From NCBI GenBank assembly GCA_003258725.1, contig QHMG01000005.1, positions 186,001 through 250,000 on the forward strand: 64,000 nt of DNA. The letters are read 5' to 3'. This stretch comes from Candidatus Melainabacteria bacterium. GTDB taxonomy: Bacteria > Cyanobacteriota > Vampirovibrionia > Gastranaerophilales > Gastranaerophilaceae. Of the stretch, positions 1 to 8,873 are shown piece by piece (position 1 is the stretch's first letter; each line of letters starts with the position of its first letter). The position numbers and the translations under genes are program-made. Under the pieces are notes generated by a model. The model made no database searches. It was not told where the DNA came from and saw only the letters and a program-made list of their open reading frames with translations.

Positions 1-332
1 CAATGGTAATTCTTTGGGGGTCTGGTATTTTATCAGGTATCATCGACAATATTCCATATACAGTTACAATGGCACCTATGATTGCAAATATTCAATCTGT
101 AATGGGTGCAGAATATGCGCACCCTCTTTGGTGGTGCTTGTCTTTAGGTGCTTGCTTAGGTGGAAACTTAACAATTATTGGTGCTGCTGCTAATGTTATT
201 GTTTCTGAGTCTGCGGCTGCAAGAAAACACCCAATCTCATTTATGCAGTTCTTGTTATACGGTTTTGTTACTGTATTGATTTCATTAACTGCATCGACAG
301 TATATATCTATTTTAGATTTTTAGTACACTAA
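1..332 (+). CDS. ArsB/NhaD-type ion permease, C-terminal fragment
   Basis: Only the last ~110 residues are inside the window; the reading frame runs off the left edge, so the ATG at 3 is internal. The visible part has the SGIIDNIPYTVTMAP segment and the ACLGGNLTIIGAAANVI segment typical of the ArsB/NhaD/citrate-transporter superfamily, followed by a final membrane helix (about the last 28 residues). Such proteins are polytopic inner-membrane permeases for anions (arsenite, dicarboxylates) or Na+/H+ exchange. The substrate cannot be told from this fragment. A strong terminator follows directly, so it ends its transcript. The family call is firm; the specific function is unknown. Confidence 0.8.
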   Translation, partial: MVILWGSGILSGIIDNIPYTVTMAPMIANIQSVMGAEYAHPLWWCLSLGACLGGNLTIIGAAANVIVSESAAARKHPISFMQFLLYGFVTVLISLTASTVYIYFRFLVH

Positions 333-338
333 ATAATT

Positions 339-367
339 AAAAAGTCGGAAGAAATTCCGACTTTTTT
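339..367 (+). terminator. Rho-independent terminator after the permease
   Basis: Perfect 12-bp hairpin AAAAAGTCGGAA / TTCCGACTTTTT with a GAAA loop, ending in a T run. It separates the permease from the ABC-F gene at 391. Confidence 0.9.
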
Positions 368-390
368 ACAAATATAAAGGTTAAATTATA

Positions 391-2028
391 ATGATTACAA
401 CAGAAAACGTTACAGTAAAATTCGGTTCTGAACCATTATTTGAAAATGTTAATATTAAATTTTCCGCAGGAAATTGCTACGGTTTAATCGGGGCAAATGG
501 TGCAGGTAAATCAACCTTCTTAAAGGTTTTGTCTGGAGAATTAGAACCAACTTCAGGCGAAGTTCACATCAAAAAAGGTATGAGAATTTCTGTTTTGAAA
601 CAAAATCACTTTGAGTTTGATGATTTTACAGTAATGGACACTGTAATTATGGGTAATAAACATCTTTACGACGTAATGAAAGAGAAAGATGCGTTATATG
701 CAAAACCTGATTTTAATGACGAGGACGGCATTAGAGTTGCAGAATTAGAAACTGAATTTGCAGAACTTGACGGTTGGCAAGCAGAAGCCGATGCAGGGTC
801 TTTACTTGCAGATTTAGGTATTCCATCAGAACTTCATTATAGTTTGATGAAGGATTTGTCAGGTAGTGAAAAAGTACGTGTATTGCTTGCTCAAGCCTTG
901 TTTGGAACTCCAGATATATTATTAATGGACGAACCTACAAACCACTTGGATTTAAAAACTATCACTTGGTTAGAAGACTTTTTGATTGATTTTCCAAATC
1001 TTGTAATCGTTGTTTCGCATGATAGAAAATTTTTAGATAGAGTTTGTACGCATATTGCGGACATTGATTTTAGAAACATTACGCTTTACACAGGTAACTA
1101 TGCGTTTTGGACTCAAGCAAGTGCTTTGATTATGAAACAAAAAGAAGAACGCAACAAAAAAATTGAAGAAAAAGCAGAAGAATTTAGAAAATTTATCGCA
1201 AGATTTAGTGCGAATGCGTCAAAAGCAAAACAGGCAACTTCTCGTAAAAACATGCTTGAAAAATTAACACTTGAAGACATTAAACCGTCAACAAGAAAAT
1301 ATCCAAGTATTAATTTTAAATATTCAAAAATTCCGGGAAAAGATGTTTTACATATTCAAGGATTGAATAAATCGTTGAATGATGAACTGTTAATTAAAAA
1401 TTTCTCGCTTGATGTAGTTCAAGGTGAAAAAATTGCTTTTATAGCTCAAAATCCAATAATTATAACAACTTTATTCCAAATGCTAAATGGAGAATTAGAG
1501 CCAGATAGCGGTGAAATTAATTGGGGCGTAACTGCAACTCGTTCTTACTTCCCAAAAGAGAATAATCATTTGTTTGATACTAATTTAGACCTTATCAAAT
1601 GGTTAGGACAATATTCTCAAGAACAGCATATAAGTTTTTTGAGAGGTTATTTGGGCAGAATGTTGTTTTCAGGCGAAGATGCAGAAAAACCAGTAAATGT
1701 TTTATCAGGTGGTGAAAAAGTCCGTTGTATGCTTGCAAAAATGATGATTGCTGAAAGTAATGTGCTTATGTTTGACGAACCAACAAACCATTTAGATTTG
1801 GAAGCGATTACATCTTTAAATAATGCGTTGATTGATTACACAGGAACTGTTTTATTTACATCTCAAGATTATCAATTTATTCAAACTGTTGCAGATAGAA
1901 TTGTTGAAATTTCACCTTATGGATATATAAATTTCCAAATGAAATACGAGGATTATTTAAATAGTCCTGATATTCAAAAAAGACGTGATTTGATGTATAA
2001 CAAATTTGCAAACGCAGGTAAAAAATAG
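391..2028 (+). CDS. ybiT: ABC-F family ATPase, YbiT-like
   Basis: Soluble tandem-ATPase protein of the ABC-F family, which binds ribosomes and acts on translation rather than transport; no membrane segments are present. The first nucleotide-binding domain is intact: Walker A GANGAGKST (34-42), signature LSGSE (~156), Walker B LLMDEPTNHLD (~177) and switch SHD (~209). The linker has the SANASKAKQATSR segment typical of YbiT. The second domain has LSGGE (~438) and FDEPTNHLD, but its Walker A is replaced by QNPIIITT and its switch histidine by Gln (SQD, ~492). The length (545) and collinearity with E. coli YbiT make the family call firm. It overlaps the next gene by one base. Confidence 0.9.
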   Translation: MITTENVTVKFGSEPLFENVNIKFSAGNCYGLIGANGAGKSTFLKVLSGELEPTSGEVHIKKGMRISVLKQNHFEFDDFTVMDTVIMGNKHLYDVMKEKDALYAKPDFNDEDGIRVAELETEFAELDGWQAEADAGSLLADLGIPSELHYSLMKDLSGSEKVRVLLAQALFGTPDILLMDEPTNHLDLKTITWLEDFLIDFPNLVIVVSHDRKFLDRVCTHIADIDFRNITLYTGNYAFWTQASALIMKQKEERNKKIEEKAEEFRKFIARFSANASKAKQATSRKNMLEKLTLEDIKPSTRKYPSINFKYSKIPGKDVLHIQGLNKSLNDELLIKNFSLDVVQGEKIAFIAQNPIIITTLFQMLNGELEPDSGEINWGVTATRSYFPKENNHLFDTNLDLIKWLGQYSQEQHISFLRGYLGRMLFSGEDAEKPVNVLSGGEKVRCMLAKMMIAESNVLMFDEPTNHLDLEAITSLNNALIDYTGTVLFTSQDYQFIQTVADRIVEISPYGYINFQMKYEDYLNSPDIQKRRDLMYNKFANAGKK

Positions 2029-3128
2029 TGCTTATTGAAGATTTTAAACTTGAAAAATGGATTAATTCTCGAGAAGCCATAACAAAAATAGATTTGTCTG
2101 CAACTTGTCCGAAAGCCTTGTCCTTGACGGAATTAACAAAAATTACAGGTGAAGATTTTTCAAAAATGTTAGATATTCCGCTTAATTATGGACAGCTTCA
2201 TGGTACAAAAAGACTAAAACAAGCCATTTGCAACTTATATGAAAATGCAAATTTGGATAGAATTACGGTTACTTTGGGCGGTATAGGCGCAAATTATTTG
2301 GTGCTTCAAACACTTGTAAATAAAGGTGATAAAGTTGTTTGTGTATGCCCTTCTTATCAACAAATGTACACTTTACCAAAAACTTTTGGTGCTAATGTTG
2401 AATTGTTTTTCTTAAAAGATGATTGGACTCTTGATATTGACCAATTTAAGGCGGTTGTCGGCGATGATACAAAGCTAATTTGCGTAACTAATCCAAATAA
2501 TCCGACAGGCATGAATTTCGATTTGACAAGCGTTGTAGAGGTTGCTAAAAGCGTTGGCGCATACCTTTTTGTTGATGAAGTTTACAGGGGCTTAAATCAT
2601 AGTGGATATCCTTATTCAAAATCAGCCGTAGACCTTTATGAAAAGGCAATTGTAACAGGAAGTATGTCAAAAACGTACTCTCTTGCGGGTATTCGACTTG
2701 GTTGGATTGTTGCAAATCCAAATATAATAGAACAAATTAACTCAAATAGAGAATATAACACAATCAGCATAAGTGCTCTAGATGATTATGTAGCTACGAT
2801 TGCGTTAGAAAATCACGAAAAAATTGTTGAGCGAAATTTGAAAATAATATTAGAAAACAAAAAAATTATATTAAATTTTATAAACTCAAATAGCCATTTT
2901 TCGTGGGTAGAGCCAAATGCTGGAACAATTGCATGTATAAATTTTGATTATGACTTAACTTCAGAAGATTTTTGTGCAAGTCTATTTGATAAAACAGGAG
3001 TTTTGACAATTCCTGCAAGTTGCTTTGATATGAATCAAAATTTCTTTAGAATTGGTTATGCAATGGATAGTCAAATGTTGCAAGAAGCCTTAAATCTAAT
3101 ATCTGATTGGGTTAGAAAAACTTATTAA
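2028..3128 (+). CDS. PLP-dependent aminotransferase, class I/II fold
   Basis: A fold-type I aminotransferase, probably cytosolic, transferring amino groups between amino and keto acids. Visible motifs are NPNNPTG (~155), VDEVYRG (~182) and SMSKTYSLAGIRLGW, whose Lys (~215) should form the Schiff base with PLP. The GTG start overlaps the last base of the ABC-F stop (TAGTG), so the two genes are translationally coupled. The 3' end overlaps the convergent zinc-ribbon gene by 17 bp. The length of 366 residues is normal. The amino-acid substrate cannot be read from the sequence, so no symbol is given. Confidence 0.85.
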   Translation: MLIEDFKLEKWINSREAITKIDLSATCPKALSLTELTKITGEDFSKMLDIPLNYGQLHGTKRLKQAICNLYENANLDRITVTLGGIGANYLVLQTLVNKGDKVVCVCPSYQQMYTLPKTFGANVELFFLKDDWTLDIDQFKAVVGDDTKLICVTNPNNPTGMNFDLTSVVEVAKSVGAYLFVDEVYRGLNHSGYPYSKSAVDLYEKAIVTGSMSKTYSLAGIRLGWIVANPNIIEQINSNREYNTISISALDDYVATIALENHEKIVERNLKIILENKKIILNFINSNSHFSWVEPNAGTIACINFDYDLTSEDFCASLFDKTGVLTIPASCFDMNQNFFRIGYAMDSQMLQEALNLISDWVRKTY

Positions 3129-3630
3129 TTAGGTTGTCAAAAAGTCCTTGCTTTTTAGGATTTTTTGCTGTCTTATTTTTGTGTGCGTGCATTTCTTCAA
3201 ATTCAGCGCCCATATTCTTCTTAAGATAGTCAACAACAGCTTGAGAGCGTGTTTCGTCTGTTGAAAATTCTGCTCTGATTTTGTCCAATTCTTTATAGTC
3301 TAAGAATTTTCCTCCGCAACGGTAACATTCGTCAACAATAACGTCGCCATTTATACTTGTTGAATTTTTAACCATTTTCATTCCGCAAGCAGGGCAAATT
3401 CTTTTATAAGTCTCATCTACAGTTTTGAATGTTTTTCCTTCAAGAGCTTTTTTGATTTCATCAATTGATTCTGTTTTTTCGTCAAAAATTTTAAATTCCC
3501 TGTTGTCAAAGAAAATTCCGCCACAACCGTTTGTGCAAATATCAATGTTACAATTCGCTCTTTTTATAAAAATTTTCTCCATTTTTTCTCCGCATGCGGG
3601 ACAAGTTAAAATTTCCTTTGAATCTGCCAT
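3112..3630 (-). CDS. Double zinc-ribbon protein (zf-TFIIB family)
   Basis: A 172-residue protein with two copies of a TFIIB-like zinc ribbon. The first has CPACGEKMEKIFI then CTNGCGGIFFDNRE; the second has CPACGMKM then CYRCGGKFLDYKEL. Each ribbon supplies four cysteines for one zinc ion. The C-terminal tail is basic and contains a His-rich stretch. The start ATG is preceded by GGAG. Members of this family are widespread and mostly uncharacterised, so no function is claimed. It is convergent with the aminotransferase gene and shares 17 bp with it. Confidence 0.75.
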   Translation of the reverse strand: MADSKEILTCPACGEKMEKIFIKRANCNIDICTNGCGGIFFDNREFKIFDEKTESIDEIKKALEGKTFKTVDETYKRICPACGMKMVKNSTSINGDVIVDECYRCGGKFLDYKELDKIRAEFSTDETRSQAVVDYLKKNMGAEFEEMHAHKNKTAKNPKKQGLFDNLINKFF

Positions 3631-3731
3631 GAAATACTCCTTATTTAGACATTATTATACAATAAACTAAGTTGTTTTACATGACAAAATACAAAAACTC
3701 CGTATGCGTTGCGCAATGAACTTTAAATATT

Positions 3732-3962
3732 TTATCTGCAAAGAATGTTATAACTCAATAGCATTGTAACAAAGCCTGTTATTACTGTTCCTTGAGGTTC
3801 GCCTGCAATAAGTGTGCATATTGTTGTACCTATTATTGCAAGTATAAAGCTAATCCAGCTTGCGTGAGGCTTTTCTAAAGGTTTTTGTACAAAAGAATAT
3901 CTGATAATTATTGCAACTAATATGAAAACAAGCGATACTGAAACGGTGATTACTGTTGACAT
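3732..3962 (-). CDS. Small two-helix membrane protein
   Basis: A 76-residue hydrophobic protein with predicted membrane helices at about residues 4-24 and 38-72, joined by a short loop containing prolines and lysines. It starts within the galE stop codon (TAATG overlap), so it is almost certainly co-transcribed and translationally coupled with galE. I do not recognise the family. Its place suggests an envelope role, but nothing in the sequence proves it. Confidence 0.6.
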   Translation of the reverse strand: MSTVITVSVSLVFILVAIIIRYSFVQKPLEKPHASWISFILAIIGTTICTLIAGEPQGTVITGFVTMLLSYNILCR

Positions 3963-4963
3963 TATTTACCAGCCTTGAAGTTTTCTAAATTTAGTTCCCA
4001 ATTATAAGCTGTCTTAATACTGTCTTTTAGGGTTCTTTGAGGGTGCCATTTTAAATTTTCTTTTGCTTTGTTTGCATTAGCATAAAGTTTTGCAGGATCG
4101 CCTTCACGACGAGCAACAACTTCAACATTAATTTTTTGATTTAAAACTTCTTCGCAAGTGTCAAATACTTCTTTTACACTGTCACCTTGCTCAGTCCCAA
4201 GATTGAAGAAATCAGATTTGTTGTTTTCCTTTAAATATAGATAAGCCAATCTGTGGGCTTCTGCAAGGTCTTCAACATTTACGTAGTCACGAATACATGT
4301 TCCGTCTGGTGTATCGTAGTCGTTACCGAAGATTTTGAAAACCTTTCCTGTGCCAAAAGTTGATTTTAAGATGTTTGGAATCAAGTGGCTTTCTGGGTCG
4401 TGCCATTCGCCAACCCTGCTTTGTTCATCACAACCTGCAACATTAAAGTATCTCAAACGAATTGATTTTAATCCGTATGCTTTATCGTAATCCTTCATCA
4501 TCATTTCAACGCAAAGTTTTGTGTTGCCATAAGGATTGATTGGATTTTGAGGGTGTTTTTCATCAATTGGTGTGTATTGAGGTTCACCGTATGTAGCGCA
4601 AGTCGATGAGAATACAATCTTTTTGACATTATGCTTAACCATTGTGTCAAGCAAGTTCATTGTGCCATAAACATTATTTCTGTAATATTTTGCTGGGTCT
4701 GTAACACTTTCGCCAACAAGAGAGAATGCTGCAAAGTGGATTACTGTTTCAATGTCATATTCTTCAAATACTTTTTCAATGTCTTCAATGTTGCGTAAGT
4801 CGCCTTGTACAAATTTAACATTTCCAATTTTCTTTAGAGAGTTAATTGTTTCAATGTGACCTGTTGCCAAATTATCAAAAACAACAACGTCATAACCGTT
4901 ATTTAAAAAATTAATCGCTGTATGGCTTCCAATATACCCAGCGGCACCTGTAATCAAAATCAT
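3962..4963 (-). CDS. galE: UDP-glucose 4-epimerase
   Basis: Interconverts UDP-glucose and UDP-galactose in the cytosol, feeding the Leloir pathway and surface-polysaccharide synthesis. It is an extended short-chain dehydrogenase: NAD-binding GAAGYIG (7-13), active-site STCATYG (Ser/Thr near 120) and Y145-GNT-K149. The segment IRLRYFNVAG and the C-terminal LKWHPQRTL segment are also typical. The length of 333 is standard. The start has AGGAA about 10 bases upstream. It is first in a two-gene operon with the small membrane protein. Confidence 0.93.
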   Translation of the reverse strand: MILITGAAGYIGSHTAINFLNNGYDVVVFDNLATGHIETINSLKKIGNVKFVQGDLRNIEDIEKVFEEYDIETVIHFAAFSLVGESVTDPAKYYRNNVYGTMNLLDTMVKHNVKKIVFSSTCATYGEPQYTPIDEKHPQNPINPYGNTKLCVEMMMKDYDKAYGLKSIRLRYFNVAGCDEQSRVGEWHDPESHLIPNILKSTFGTGKVFKIFGNDYDTPDGTCIRDYVNVEDLAEAHRLAYLYLKENNKSDFFNLGTEQGDSVKEVFDTCEEVLNQKINVEVVARREGDPAKLYANANKAKENLKWHPQRTLKDSIKTAYNWELNLENFKAGK

Positions 4964-5012
4964 TTAATAAATTCCTATTTTCCGTATAACAAGTTAATTA
5001 TACAACTTAAAG

Positions 5013-6344
5013 CTAAAATTTAAAGTCTTTTCCGTCAAGTTCTTTGTTGTCTAATTTTATTTTGAAACCGAATTTATAAATATCAGTATGTTCGTCTTTG
5101 TATATAACATCGTAAATAAGTTCGCCGTTAAGGTTTTCTACAATTGTTTTAGCCAAAAATAAACCGATTCCAGAACCAACTTGTTTATATTTGTTTGTTC
5201 CAATGTAATATTTGTCAAAAATGTGTTTAATGTTGTCTTTAGTTAAACTGCTTTTTGTCGCTGTATTTTCAATCTCGAATATAATAAATTCTTTGTTTTG
5301 GCTTAAATGTATGTTAATTTTACCTTTTTCGTGGCTATATGTAATAGCGTTAAATAACAAATTTGTTACAAGTCGTTGTAATACAATTTGGTCGTAAAAG
5401 ACTGTTGGTGCATTAAAATTATCCGCTTCAAAATTTATATTTAGACTTTTGTTGTACGCAGTGATTTCAAGCTGATTGATGCATTCTTGAACCATCTTTT
5501 TTATGTCGAAAGTTATGAATTTTAATCTGTAATTTTCATCACTAAATCGGTAAGAGGCAAGCATTGAAGTTACCATTTCAAGCGCAAATTGATTTGAGCT
5601 GATAATGTGTTTTATTAAGTCTTTTTGGTCAGAATTTAGTGTGCCAATCTTTTCTTCAAGTAGAAACTCTAAAATCTTACTTTGAGCCACAATTGGGTTT
5701 TTTATGTCATGCGCAAGTGTTTCAACAAAATTTCTTTTAGTGTTGTAATTTTCTTCTTGTTGGGTAATGTTTCTACAAATATTTAACGTCCCAATAATTA
5801 TGTTTGACTTGTCAAGCATTGGTGATTTTAAAACTTGAAATGTTTGTTCTTCACCGTTTTGGTCTGTTAAGTGTATGTTGAATTGAACCGATTTTTGAGT
5901 GGTTAAAACAATTTTTTCAAATTCTAGAATTTCCTTTTTTTCGTCATCTTTAAATAAATAGAAAAAATTATTTCCGTTAACTTTTTCTTGTTCAAGATTA
6001 AAAAAGTTTAAAAAAGCCTTGTTGCAGTCTACAATTTCTGATTTTAAGTTTTTCATGTAAACAAGGTCTGGAGTGTTTGTTTTTAGCTCATTCATGTAGC
6101 TTTGCAAGTATTGAAATTTAAGTTTGAATAAGTTTGAGTTAAGTGAGTTTAAATAAAGTAAATACAAGAGGATTGATGAAATTATAATTATAATTCCTTC
6201 TTCTGCTCCTAATTCAATGATAGGTGTAAAAATCCCTAATAATACCATAAAAATAATCACGACTAGTAGAAATGTCGCAACATTGATGTATTTAAAAGTT
6301 TTTGTCTTGTTTTGATATGATAATTTTTTTTCAGTTTGTGTCAT
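5013..6344 (-). CDS. Membrane sensor histidine kinase with PAS domain
   Basis: Two-component sensor. Two membrane helices lie at about residues 19-40 and 46-66, then a PAS domain (about 85-195; LKTNTPDLVYMKNL start). The HisKA domain has H-box LAHDIKNPIVA (His ~209) and the C-terminal ATPase domain has the N box (NLLFNAITYSHEKG) and G box (GSGIGLFLAKTIVENLNG). There is almost no periplasmic loop between the helices, so the stimulus is probably sensed in the membrane or by the PAS domain. It overlaps the end of the response regulator gene by 4 bp, so the pair is cognate. Its H-box is of the classic HisKA type, unlike the HisKA_3 kinases that normally pair with NarL-type regulators. Confidence 0.88.
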   Translation of the reverse strand: MTQTEKKLSYQNKTKTFKYINVATFLLVVIIFMVLLGIFTPIIELGAEEGIIIIISSILLYLLYLNSLNSNLFKLKFQYLQSYMNELKTNTPDLVYMKNLKSEIVDCNKAFLNFFNLEQEKVNGNNFFYLFKDDEKKEILEFEKIVLTTQKSVQFNIHLTDQNGEEQTFQVLKSPMLDKSNIIIGTLNICRNITQQEENYNTKRNFVETLAHDIKNPIVAQSKILEFLLEEKIGTLNSDQKDLIKHIISSNQFALEMVTSMLASYRFSDENYRLKFITFDIKKMVQECINQLEITAYNKSLNINFEADNFNAPTVFYDQIVLQRLVTNLLFNAITYSHEKGKINIHLSQNKEFIIFEIENTATKSSLTKDNIKHIFDKYYIGTNKYKQVGSGIGLFLAKTIVENLNGELIYDVIYKDEHTDIYKFGFKIKLDNKELDGKDFKF

Positions 6345-7009
6345 TTTACAATATTTGCTTTATACGCTAAAACTGCAATTTGCATTCGGTCTGATAGCTG
6401 TAATTTGTTTAAAATGCTACCAACATGGGCTTTTGCTGTATTTAAACTGATTATTAACTCCTCTGCTATTTCGGGATTAGTTTTTCCTTGTGCAACAAGT
6501 TTAAAAACTTCAAGTTCCCTAGAGGACAGCTTTTCCTTTATATTATCAAATGAATATAAATTGTCAAAGTTTGTAGAGTTTGGCTTTGGTATTTCTGCAA
6601 GCGGAATTTGCTCTAATACTGGGTCAAAATAAAATGCACCAGTTGAAACTGCTCGGATAATATCTGCGAGTTGTAGGTTAGACGTGCTTTTTAGTACGTA
6701 TCCTCTAGCACCAGATGCAATGCATGCTAACATTTCGTTTTCGCTTTCATGAGAAGTTAGTTCAATAATATGAGTGTTTGAAAAACGCTCGTGGATTAGC
6801 TTTGTAGCTTCAATACCATTCATTTGCGGTAAACCCAAATCCATTAAAATTACATCAGCTGGGCATGCTTCCATTGCTTCAATACATTCTTCGGCAGTTG
6901 CAAAAGCGTTTAGAACGTTTATACCTTCACAACCTTTTAGCCCACTAACAATTGAAAGTCTGAAAAGTACGTAATCTTCTACAATATAGATGTTTATTGT
7001 TTTGTCCAT
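6341..7009 (-). CDS. Response regulator, NarL/FixJ family
   Basis: A 222-residue transcription factor. The N-terminal receiver has acidic residues E11-D12, phospho-acceptor D57 (VILMD) and K107 (YVLKST). The C-terminal LuxR-type helix-turn-helix (about 155-215) has LSSRELEVFKLVAQGKTNPEIA. It is first in the operon with the histidine kinase, which starts within its last codons. It should bind DNA as a phosphorylated dimer; the targets are unknown. Confidence 0.9.
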   Translation of the reverse strand: MDKTINIYIVEDYVLFRLSIVSGLKGCEGINVLNAFATAEECIEAMEACPADVILMDLGLPQMNGIEATKLIHERFSNTHIIELTSHESENEMLACIASGARGYVLKSTSNLQLADIIRAVSTGAFYFDPVLEQIPLAEIPKPNSTNFDNLYSFDNIKEKLSSRELEVFKLVAQGKTNPEIAEELIISLNTAKAHVGSILNKLQLSDRMQIAVLAYKANIVK

Positions 7010-7078
7010 TTTATAAAGCCCTAATCTTAAATTATTAATAGATTTTACTTTAGCAAAGCACTCATGTCAAAGAAAAAT

Positions 7079-7099
7079 CAAAAAACTACCCAGTCGGGT
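7079..7099 (-). terminator. Weak terminator for the TPR gene
   Basis: Read on the minus strand, TACCC-GACT-GGGTA is followed by G and six T. It lies downstream of the TPR gene stop at 7239, upstream of the response regulator. The stem is short (5 bp). Confidence 0.4.
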
Positions 7100-7107
7100 A
7101 ATAAAAT

Positions 7108-7206
7108 TTTGGATAAATTTAATGTTTAATAATATATACAATATTCTAGACCAACTTCTAGATATTCTTAATTCCAACCGGAGGTCGAAAGACTTCCTTT
7201 TTTTTT
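7108..7206 (+). ncRNA. Possible small RNA with own promoter and terminator
   Basis: In the gap between two minus-strand genes the plus strand shows a TTGGAT box (7108-7113), 18 bases, TATATA (7132-7137), then a TCTAGA...TCTAGA stem (7144-7161), and an intrinsic terminator GGAGGTC-GAAA-GACTTCC (7179-7196, one G-U pair) with a 10-base T run. No coding gene precedes this terminator on the plus strand. The implied transcript is about 60 nt, antisense to the 3' region of the TPR mRNA. This is inference from motif order. Confidence 0.35.
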
Positions 7207-7238
7207 GTCTGTTTTTAAGGCATTTAGTGAGGTTGAAA

Positions 7239-8300
7239 TTATTTTTTGAATTCTTTTCTGAAGTCAGTATCGTTTACAATAGATTTGTAATTTTCTAGTC
7301 TTTTTGTGAAGTTTTGGGCTTTTTCGTTTGATTTTTGGTTTTCTGATAAATCTTCTAAAATCTCTGAAAGTTTGTTAAATAAAGAGATGTAGTCGTTTTT
7401 GAATACGTTATTAAATCCGAATAATTTTTCTATATCTTGTAAAGCCTCGTCAAAACGGCACAATGCACATTCGGCAATAGCTCTGTTAAGGTAAATGTCA
7501 GGAAAGTCAGCGTCTATCTTTATTGCAGATGTAAAGGTGTCATAAGCCTCTTGATATTGTTCTAATTCAAGCTCTAATATGCCCAAACTGATGATAGATT
7601 CAAAATCGTTTGGGTGAAGTTCTAAAGTCTTGTTATAGTCTGCGATAGCGCCTTTGTAATCGTCAATTTTATATTTTGAATAGGCTCTTTTTTTGTATAT
7701 TTGATAATCGTTAGGATTTAGTTCTATCGCCTTGTTGTAGTCTGCGATTGAGCCCTCATAGTTTTCTATGTTTTCTTTTGCTAATGCACGGTTAAAATAC
7801 GTGTTATGACTAGAATACAATTCAATTGATTTATCAAAATCCAGAATGGCATCATCGTAGTCTTTCAAGTAATTTTTAGCATTTCCACGATTGTTGTATG
7901 CCATAAAATTGTTTGGGTCAAGCTCTATCGCCTTGTTGTAGTCTGCAATTGCGTCTTTTATGTGTCTTTGGTTGTATTTTACAAAACCTCTGTTAAAGTA
8001 AGCCTCTGAATAGTTTGGGTTAATTTCAATCGCTCTATTATAGTCTTTAATAGCATCTTCGTATAAACCTAAGTTTCCACGGCAGTTACCCCTGTTGTTG
8101 TAGGCTTTTAAGTTTTGGCTGTCAAGCTCTAATGCTTTAGTAAAGTCCTTTTCAGCGCCTTCATAATCTTCCATTTCATACTTCAAGTCACCTCTTAAAA
8201 GGTACAAATCAAGCGTGTCAGCATTTTCAAGCTGTTGCATAGCAAGCTCGAATTGCTTATTTTTGATTAAATCCTTGATTTTAGATGCTTTTAGAGGCAT
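7239..8300 (-). CDS. Tetratricopeptide repeat protein
   Basis: About 353 residues made of about eight or nine consecutive TPR units, each with the pattern Y-NRG-(A/N)-N-(Y)-DAI-DYNKAIEL-PN (for example AIADYNKAIELDPNN). TPR solenoids are protein-binding scaffolds. No signal peptide or membrane segment is seen, so it is likely cytosolic. The longer open frame begins at TTG 8384, overlapping the upstream gene, but ATG 8300 has AGGAC seven bases ahead and gives the better start. The C-terminal ~60 residues are helical and non-repetitive. Binding partners are unknown. Confidence 0.8.
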   Translation of the reverse strand: MPLKASKIKDLIKNKQFELAMQQLENADTLDLYLLRGDLKYEMEDYEGAEKDFTKALELDSQNLKAYNNRGNCRGNLGLYEDAIKDYNRAIEINPNYSEAYFNRGFVKYNQRHIKDAIADYNKAIELDPNNFMAYNNRGNAKNYLKDYDDAILDFDKSIELYSSHNTYFNRALAKENIENYEGSIADYNKAIELNPNDYQIYKKRAYSKYKIDDYKGAIADYNKTLELHPNDFESIISLGILELELEQYQEAYDTFTSAIKIDADFPDIYLNRAIAECALCRFDEALQDIEKLFGFNNVFKNDYISLFNKLSEILEDLSENQKSNEKAQNFTKRLENYKSIVNDTDFRKEFKK

Positions 8301-8373
8301 TACGATTGTCCTGTATTCCTTATTTTTCTTTATTGTAGGCATTTTTGGCCGTTTTGTCAAATTGTAAAAGCAA

Positions 8374-8835
8374 TTATACTTCAATGGCTGAAAGTAGCTC
8401 TGCGTCTATTATATCGCAAGCGTCAACCACAAATTTGGCGCAAGGGCGTTCTTTGTAGTATTCTTCTGTGCGAGGAGTCGGAATTGGCGATATCTTCTCT
8501 GTTGCAAGCAAATGAAGCAGGTCTCTGCAAACAATAGACTCGTTTTTAGCCTTAAACTTGTTTGCTAAATCCTGAATAAGTGTGTAGTGAGCCTTTTTCA
8601 GCTCGGAATCAGTCGGATTAGAGTAGCCTTTAAGTAGCCCAGCTATCATAAACATTGCGCTAACAGTGCCACAAACCTCTCGTAATCTACCCATGCCACC
8701 ACCAAATGAAGATGCTAATTTTAGCATCATTTCAGTATCAAGTCCCAAATCCTCTGCGTACGCACCGATTACGGCTTGCGAGCATGAAAAGCCTTGTCTG
8801 AACAGTCGTCTTGCTTTTTCTCCATGTTTATTCAT
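8374..8835 (-). CDS. C_GCAxxG_C_C family protein
   Basis: A 153-residue protein of the C_GCAxxG_C_C family, proposed to be redox active. It has CSQAVIGAYAEDLGL near the N-terminus, SSFGGGMGRLREVCGTVSA in the middle and C-terminal cysteines VCRDLL and PCAKFV. The TTG at 8853 is rejected in favour of ATG 8835. A TACAAT box on the minus strand (8842-8847) ends six bases before this ATG with no Shine-Dalgarno, so the mRNA may be leaderless. It is divergent from the TSCPD gene and shares a control region with twin TACGTACGT palindromes. Confidence 0.8.
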   Translation of the reverse strand: MNKHGEKARRLFRQGFSCSQAVIGAYAEDLGLDTEMMLKLASSFGGGMGRLREVCGTVSAMFMIAGLLKGYSNPTDSELKKAHYTLIQDLANKFKAKNESIVCRDLLHLLATEKISPIPTPRTEEYYKERPCAKFVVDACDIIDAELLSAIEV

Positions 8836-8873
8836 AATATTATTGTACAACAAAAACTTTTAGACCGTATAAA

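Noticed and set aside
8301..8384. Longer TPR protein start at TTG 8384
   Set aside because: No Shine-Dalgarno and it overlaps the upstream gene; ATG 8300 has AGGAC at a good distance.
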